NCBI GenBank assembly: GCA_016712415.1 | Contig: JADJRC010000033.1 | Coordinates: forward strand, 1-28,529 | Direction of reading: 5' to 3' | Source: Lewinellaceae bacterium | Lineage (GTDB): Bacteria > Bacteroidota > Bacteroidia > Chitinophagales > Saprospiraceae | Length of the DNA: 28,529 nt | Shown: piece by piece, positions 24,768-28,529 of the stretch | Position numbering within the stretch: the first letter of the stretch is position 1 | How the letters are laid out: every line of letters starts with the position of its first letter | Position numbers and translations under genes: made by a program | The notes under the pieces: generated by a model | What the model was told of the DNA's origin: nothing | What the model saw: only the letters and a program-made list of their open reading frames with translations | Databases searched by the model: none

Positions 24768-25745
24768 TTATTTCAACAAGGGGTCGTCGCCCGCCAGCAC
24801 CGTGGTGATGAACAGGTAACTTTTGTTCATTTTATAGCGGAAGTCCTTGCGGACAGCGCTCAGGAATTTCAGGTGCCAGGAATAGCGCCTGCCGACAAGG
24901 CATCCGGCGCTGTATTTACCTACCAGTTTTGGTGTTGATTTTTGGGAAGTACTGTGTTGGTTGATGCCGAACCAGTCGCCAACATCCATGGGGTCAACCC
25001 TGTTGCGTGTTCCGCTTTTGTCGATATCGCGGTGTACCCGCAGGTTGCCGCGTTGTACGAGTGCGGGTTGTACACCCTGGTGCAGGCCATCGGCCCAGGC
25101 TTTGTATTGCCCGAATGCGATGCGCGCAGCGCCGAGCGAATGTAAGGGGTTTACGGTATAAAATTTACCCGGCTCGGTGGTTGCCTGGTCATTGACGACC
25201 ATTTCGGGTTTTCCGCCCGCTGCGATCCGGATAACCGTGCGGCGGTCGTTCCACTCGTCGAACTTGTCGGGATTCTCCCGTCCGTCGCTGTTGACACCTT
25301 CCACGTACACAATATTACAGGCATTTGGACTACGGGCAATCCAGTACCCCCTGGCGCGCATACAACGCAGGATTCGTTTGGCAAAACGCGTGCGTGTGTC
25401 GTCGGTCGATTTGTTGTCAAACTGGACAGGCAGGAATTTATCGGGATCAGCCTTTACCAGCGCCCTGGTAAATTCAAGTGTCAGCAGGCGGTCGGTATAT
25501 TCCAGGTTGGCGAGGCGGTGAAATTCAAAGATGGCGTTAAGGGTCATCGGGCCGATAGCGCCGTCGGATTCGGCTGTCGGACCGAAGGGCGTGGCTTTGT
25601 CGCCCCCGATAACGGGGTCAAGGATGCCAAGTTTACAGAGCCTCGATTGCAGTTCGTGCGCCGCTTGTTTGTTGGCTTGCAGGTTGAGTTCATCGGTGGT
25701 TATGGCTTTTTGGGTATCAATCAGTTGCTGGAGAGAAGTGATCAT
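24768..25745 (-). CDS. L,D-transpeptidase-like (H...SxGC) protein, paralogue A
   Basis: 325 residues from ATG 25745. The frame opens 16 codons earlier, but this start aligns with the start of the paralogue at 24713. A PG-binding-1-like N-terminal domain is clearer here than in the paralogue (ELQSRLCKLGILDP at 31-44, DGAIGPMTLNAIFEFHR at 61-77). The shared core follows: GYWIARSP, NIVYVEGVNSDGR, VHRDIDKSGTR, FGINQHST (His264) and YSAGCLVG (Ser279, Cys282). It has no signal peptide, which is unusual for an envelope enzyme. It lies 54 bp upstream of paralogue B in the same transcription direction, pointing to tandem duplication followed by divergence. Confidence 0.82.
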   Translation of the reverse strand: MITSLQQLIDTQKAITTDELNLQANKQAAHELQSRLCKLGILDPVIGGDKATPFGPTAESDGAIGPMTLNAIFEFHRLANLEYTDRLLTLEFTRALVKADPDKFLPVQFDNKSTDDTRTRFAKRILRCMRARGYWIARSPNACNIVYVEGVNSDGRENPDKFDEWNDRRTVIRIAAGGKPEMVVNDQATTEPGKFYTVNPLHSLGAARIAFGQYKAWADGLHQGVQPALVQRGNLRVHRDIDKSGTRNRVDPMDVGDWFGINQHSTSQKSTPKLVGKYSAGCLVGRRYSWHLKFLSAVRKDFRYKMNKSYLFITTVLAGDDPLLK

Positions 25746-25826
25746 GACTGAGAATTGTGTATTACAGAAGTCCGACACAAGCTGTGGGAGCAACGGTGCC
25801 TGACGCTGAATACCCGAAGGTATGGA

Positions 25827-26369
25827 TTAATTGGCAATAATGCCGAGCAGCACGCCTATTCCGAAGCCGATGCCGCTACCGATCAGGATGCCCAATAATT
25901 TGCCGCCGGATTGTTGTTTGTTGGCTGCGGTCGCCACCTGGCGGCACTCGGTCAGCTGCATATTGAGCGCTCCGATCGACTTGTTGAGGAGTTGGTTGGT
26001 GCTGTCGCTAAAGGCGATAAACTGCTTTTGATATTCAATAATCCGGTCTTTTTTCCCGATCTCCAGGTCGTTCAGTTTGCTCCGGAATTCGAGTTCCTGG
26101 ATGGCAACTTGCAGCGAATCGGCGAGGATGCTTTGGCGGTTGCCAATCCGGATGGCCTTGTGCAAAACGGGCTGCGGCACGATATTCACCGGGTACATCG
26201 CGTCGAACAGTTCAATCTGGCGCAGTTCGGCATTGGATTTTACGATGACAGCCTGAAACTCGATATCCAGCCCGTTCTGGCGGTAGCGGAACGTGTCAAT
26301 ATTTTCATCCTGGGCACATGCCGGCAATACCCATGCGGCGAATAAAAAGGCAAAAAGAAATGTTTTCAT
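25827..26369 (-). CDS. Exported coiled-coil protein with C-terminal glycine-zipper helix
   Basis: 180 residues. The signal peptide (1-19) ends PACA; a small mature domain (20-80) is followed by a coiled coil (about 85-145) with heptads such as LQVAIQELEFRSKLNDLEIG. The C-terminal hydrophobic helix (156-179) is rich in Gly and Ile (GKLLGILIGSGIGFGIGVLL), a glycine-zipper pattern often used for membrane insertion or oligomer packing. Family not recognised. It lies 27 bp downstream of another coiled-coil gene in the same direction. It is probably anchored at the membrane with a periplasmic coiled rod. Confidence 0.74.
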   Translation of the reverse strand: MKTFLFAFLFAAWVLPACAQDENIDTFRYRQNGLDIEFQAVIVKSNAELRQIELFDAMYPVNIVPQPVLHKAIRIGNRQSILADSLQVAIQELEFRSKLNDLEIGKKDRIIEYQKQFIAFSDSTNQLLNKSIGALNMQLTECRQVATAANKQQSGGKLLGILIGSGIGFGIGVLLGIIAN

Positions 26370-26395
26370 GACGGTATGGCGATTTGAGCGGATTA

Positions 26396-26725
26396 TCAGT
26401 TTGTTTTCTTGATGCCCACAGGATGCTGGCTGATCGTTTCCTTCAGGTCGTGGATATCGAGATAAAGTTGCTGGCGCTGTCCCGCGATGTTTTCCTGGAT
26501 TTGACGGATACGCGCTGCGTTGAGGCTTTTCATCCGTATGATCTCATCGATTTGCTGGTACAGCGAATCAGTCCGCTGGGTCAATTCGAGTTTTCGCGCA
26601 GCATAGGCGACATTGATCGAGTCGACATGCGCCATGATGCGCTTCTGGTTGTCCTTGATGTCGTTCAATTCGCGTTTGAGTTCCTGCCGGCGGGCTATTT
26701 CACCGCGGATAAATATCCCGGCCAA
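26396..26725 (-). CDS. Small coiled-coil protein; start uncertain, possible frameshift
   Basis: From a TTG at 26725 it has 109 residues. The frame is open to 26854, but that would overlap the previous gene by 155 bp. The body is charged coiled coil (RRQELKRELNDIKDNQKRI, then LELTQRTDSLYQQIDEIIRM). The stretch FRILAGIFIRGEIARRQ looks like the end of a membrane helix. An ATG at 26770-26772 in another frame begins MAAINWKLILLLSS, a good first half of such a helix, but that frame stops at 26695. One missing base near 26735 would join the two into a membrane-anchored coiled-coil protein of about 125 residues. Sequencing error or real frameshift cannot be told apart. Confidence 0.6.
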   Translation of the reverse strand: MAGIFIRGEIARRQELKRELNDIKDNQKRIMAHVDSINVAYAARKLELTQRTDSLYQQIDEIIRMKSLNAARIRQIQENIAGQRQQLYLDIHDLKETISQHPVGIKKTN

Positions 26726-27860
26726 AATACGGAAGACAACAGGAGTATGAGTTTCCAGTTGATGGCTGCCATGACGGGTAGTTTTGGTTAGAACTGTTAT
26801 TTTTCGACCCGGTCGATGGCTTTTTAGGCGTTTTGGCCGGAGCCCGTTTGACACTTTCGAACTCGCCCGGTTCGGGCTGCGTCAGGGCGCCGCCGCTGGA
26901 AATCGTAGTGGTTTGCGCCGGAGCCGCCGTGGTCTGGGTCAGGGTAGTGGTCGTAACCGCAGGTGGCGGCGGCGCCGGACCGGTGGCACGCAGACTGACC
27001 AGTTTCTTCAGCGCTTCGAACCAGAAGGTGGCGCCGAGCGATACCCCGAGGGCAGTGGTCAGCCAGCCAATGATTTTGTAAAGGAACCATTTTCCATTGA
27101 TCTCTGACGGGTCTACGGTATCCCAGCCGAGGCCGAGTGGCGAGGCGAGCGCGCCGCTATTGTCGTTGACCAGCACGCCGATCTTTTGGCGGGCGGCATT
27201 GATATCGGGATTGTCGAGGTTGGGCGCCGTGGGGGCGGGTTGGGTATTGACAAAATTGGTGGCGGCGTCGGCGACCATATTGCTGAGTGTGGCATTGACG
27301 CTCAGGTTGTGGTAAATCATGATCACGTCGGCGTTGAACAGGACAGCCAGTACCAGCCCGATACCGATCAGCCAGCGCTGGGAAGTGCGTTTGTAGGCGC
27401 CCGACACCCGGTCCATGACCTCTCCATACCAGTCCTCCAGTTTCTTTTTGAACTCGACGACTTCGCCGTTGGTCTGTTTGTACAGGAACTGGGCCAGCTT
27501 CTTTGAGGCGCCTTCGTCGAGGGCGTCGATACGCGCCTTAAGGTCGTCTTTGCTGTCGATTTCCATGATGTCCAGCAGGACGGAGCTAAAGGTGCCGGCG
27601 GTGATATAAGACGGCAAGGCCCTTTTTTTGCCGCCGACCTTGGTGCGCTCCTTGGAGCCTGCGGCGAGTTGCTGGAAAAAAGGATGTTGAACGAAACTTT
27701 CGCACACGTCGCTACCCACCATTCCTTTGATGGCCCTGACCAGGTGCTGGCCGCGCAGGGAAAGCAGGCCGGCCAGCAGCTCCATCACGGTGGAGGCCAG
27801 CAGACTGAAGAGTAACATGACGAAAACGATACCGATAACGGTGGCAAGAATGGCGAGCAT
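26700..27860 (-). CDS. Conserved three-helix membrane protein of injection-locus-type neighbourhoods
   Basis: 386 residues from ATG 27860; the frame is open upstream to a TTG at 27902. Membrane helices lie near 4-30, 160-185 and 258-285. Characteristic segments are VMELLAGLLSLRGQHLVRAI, FVQHPFFQQL, PSYITAGTFSSVLLDIM, EDWYGEVMDRVSGAYKR, FNADVIMIYHNL and LGVSLGATFWFEALKKLVSL. I recall this set as a widespread conserved family of unknown function. A low-complexity Pro/Thr tail follows (TTTTLTQTTAAPAQTTT). The last ~25 residues (after NYPSWQP) overlap the next gene and may be out of the native frame. It follows the AAA+ ATPase gene by 90 bp. Function unknown. Confidence 0.82.
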   Translation of the reverse strand: MLAILATVIGIVFVMLLFSLLASTVMELLAGLLSLRGQHLVRAIKGMVGSDVCESFVQHPFFQQLAAGSKERTKVGGKKRALPSYITAGTFSSVLLDIMEIDSKDDLKARIDALDEGASKKLAQFLYKQTNGEVVEFKKKLEDWYGEVMDRVSGAYKRTSQRWLIGIGLVLAVLFNADVIMIYHNLSVNATLSNMVADAATNFVNTQPAPTAPNLDNPDINAARQKIGVLVNDNSGALASPLGLGWDTVDPSEINGKWFLYKIIGWLTTALGVSLGATFWFEALKKLVSLRATGPAPPPPAVTTTTLTQTTAAPAQTTTISSGGALTQPEPGEFESVKRAPAKTPKKPSTGSKNNSSNQNYPSWQPSTGNSYSCCLPYFGRDIYPR

Positions 27861-27950
27861 AGTAGTCAGTTGATTTTTAAGGCTTAAAGTTGCATAATTC
27901 AAAATCCCTGCCCAACCCTGCGCGCGTTTTTTTGGAAAATTATTTTCCGG

Positions 27951-28529
27951 TCACCCCAAATCCTTGAATACGCGGCCTTCTTTGGCGAATTCCCGCTGAA
28001 TGCCCATTTTGACGGACTCCCAGGTTACGACGCTGGAACCGCGCGACATAGCGCTCAGGCAGGCATAATGCACGGCGTTGATGATATTGCCTCCGGATAG
28101 TTCGTAACGGGCTGCGATGCGCGGCATGTCGAGCGGTTTGCCGCTGCCGTTCGGTTCAAAGGTGACGGCTTCGGGGAAGGACAGGCGCCATATCTGCTCC
28201 CGCTCGCGCGCATCGGGCATGGAAAACTTGATGATAGCGTTGAAACGGCGCATGAAGGCGTCGTCAATATTCGATTTCATGTTGGAGGCGAGGATGACCA
28301 GTCCGCCGAACTCCTCGATGCGCTGGAGCAGGTACGACACCTCCTGGTTGGCGTATTTGTCGTGGGCGTCGCGCACATTGGTGCGTTTGCCGAAGAGCGC
28401 GTCGGCCTCGTCGAAGAAGAGTATCCAGTTTTTGTCTTCGGCCCGTTCGAACAGGCTGGAGAGGTTTTTTTCCGTTTCCCCGATGTATTTGGAAACAACG
28501 GTAGACAAGTCTATTCGGTACACATCCTT
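27951..28529 (-). CDS. AAA+ ATPase, C-terminal part (runs off the right edge)
   Basis: 193 codons are visible and the 5' part with Walker A lies beyond the window. Seen are VSKYIGETEKNL, Walker B ILFFDEADALFGKRT, VRDAHDKYANQEVSYLLQRI, sensor-1 LASNM, the arginine-finger region FMRRFNAII, and the helical lid with ELSGGNIINAVHYA. The enzyme hydrolyses ATP to remodel a protein partner. These exact motif contexts are typical of the CDC48-like ATPases encoded in extracellular contractile injection (Afp15/PVC15-type) loci. That assignment is from memory of the family and needs the missing genes to confirm. It is the first visible gene of the seven-gene minus-strand run. Confidence 0.9.
   Translation of the reverse strand, partial: KDVYRIDLSTVVSKYIGETEKNLSSLFERAEDKNWILFFDEADALFGKRTNVRDAHDKYANQEVSYLLQRIEEFGGLVILASNMKSNIDDAFMRRFNAIIKFSMPDAREREQIWRLSFPEAVTFEPNGSGKPLDMPRIAARYELSGGNIINAVHYACLSAMSRGSSVVTWESVKMGIQREFAKEGRVFKDLG

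Noticed and set aside
27934..27948. Palindrome GGAAAAT-T-ATTTTCC between the AAA+ ATPase and membrane protein genes
   Set aside because: The 1-nt loop cannot form a normal hairpin, and the adjacent homopolymer run is A-rich on the transcribed minus strand, so it is not a terminator; possible but unsupported operator.

Overview
The window looks like a chromosomal segment of an uncultured-type Bacteroidota, most plausibly a Saprospiria-like lineage. This is an inference. It rests on the very large secreted subtilase with PKD, thrombospondin-type-3 and propeller-like repeats, several lipoproteins, weak or absent Shine-Dalgarno sequences, and protein families typical of that phylum. No rRNA, tRNA, transposase or cas gene was recognised.

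Layout. (1) 1-1884: a CRISPR array of 26 visible repeats that continues off the left edge, with unusually many repeat variants and no adjacent cas genes. (2) 1933-5294, minus strand: two unfamiliar genes, a large protein with a possible PIN-like nuclease domain and an all-helical partner. (3) 5573-12216, plus strand: a six-gene cassette, divergent from (2). It encodes a protein with a winged-helix-like C-terminal module, a membrane-anchored transglutaminase-like protein, a four-helix membrane protein flanked by coiled coils, a von Willebrand A-like lipoprotein, an exported protein with an OmpA-like C-terminus, and a three-helix membrane protein. The first three genes share a TGCGAAA/TTTCGCA inverted repeat upstream of their starts. 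A strong hairpin terminator ends the cassette. (4) 12381-15437: glycerate kinase and a convergent GntP-family permease, probably a small organic-acid uptake and phosphorylation pair. They are separated by a ~110-bp tandem repeat array that ends in an inverted copy. (5) 15555-21497: a 1980-residue extracellular subtilase. (6) 21612-28529, minus strand: a seven-gene run starting (at the right edge) with a partial AAA+ ATPase of the type found in extracellular contractile injection system loci. It continues with a conserved three-helix membrane protein, a coiled-coil protein with a possible frameshift, an exported coiled-coil/glycine-zipper protein, two paralogous proteins with an L,D-transpeptidase-like H...SxGC signature, and a leaderless subtilase.

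How the genes may work together. The six-gene cassette has the composition of an envelope-spanning assembly (inner-membrane, lipoprotein and peptidoglycan-binding-like parts plus a cysteine-protease-like member) under a shared operator. Its function is unknown, and it is the best candidate here for an undescribed system. The right-hand operon looks like the accessory end of a contractile injection locus, in which the transpeptidase-like pair and the subtilase could be cargo or envelope-processing factors. Both proposals are inference.
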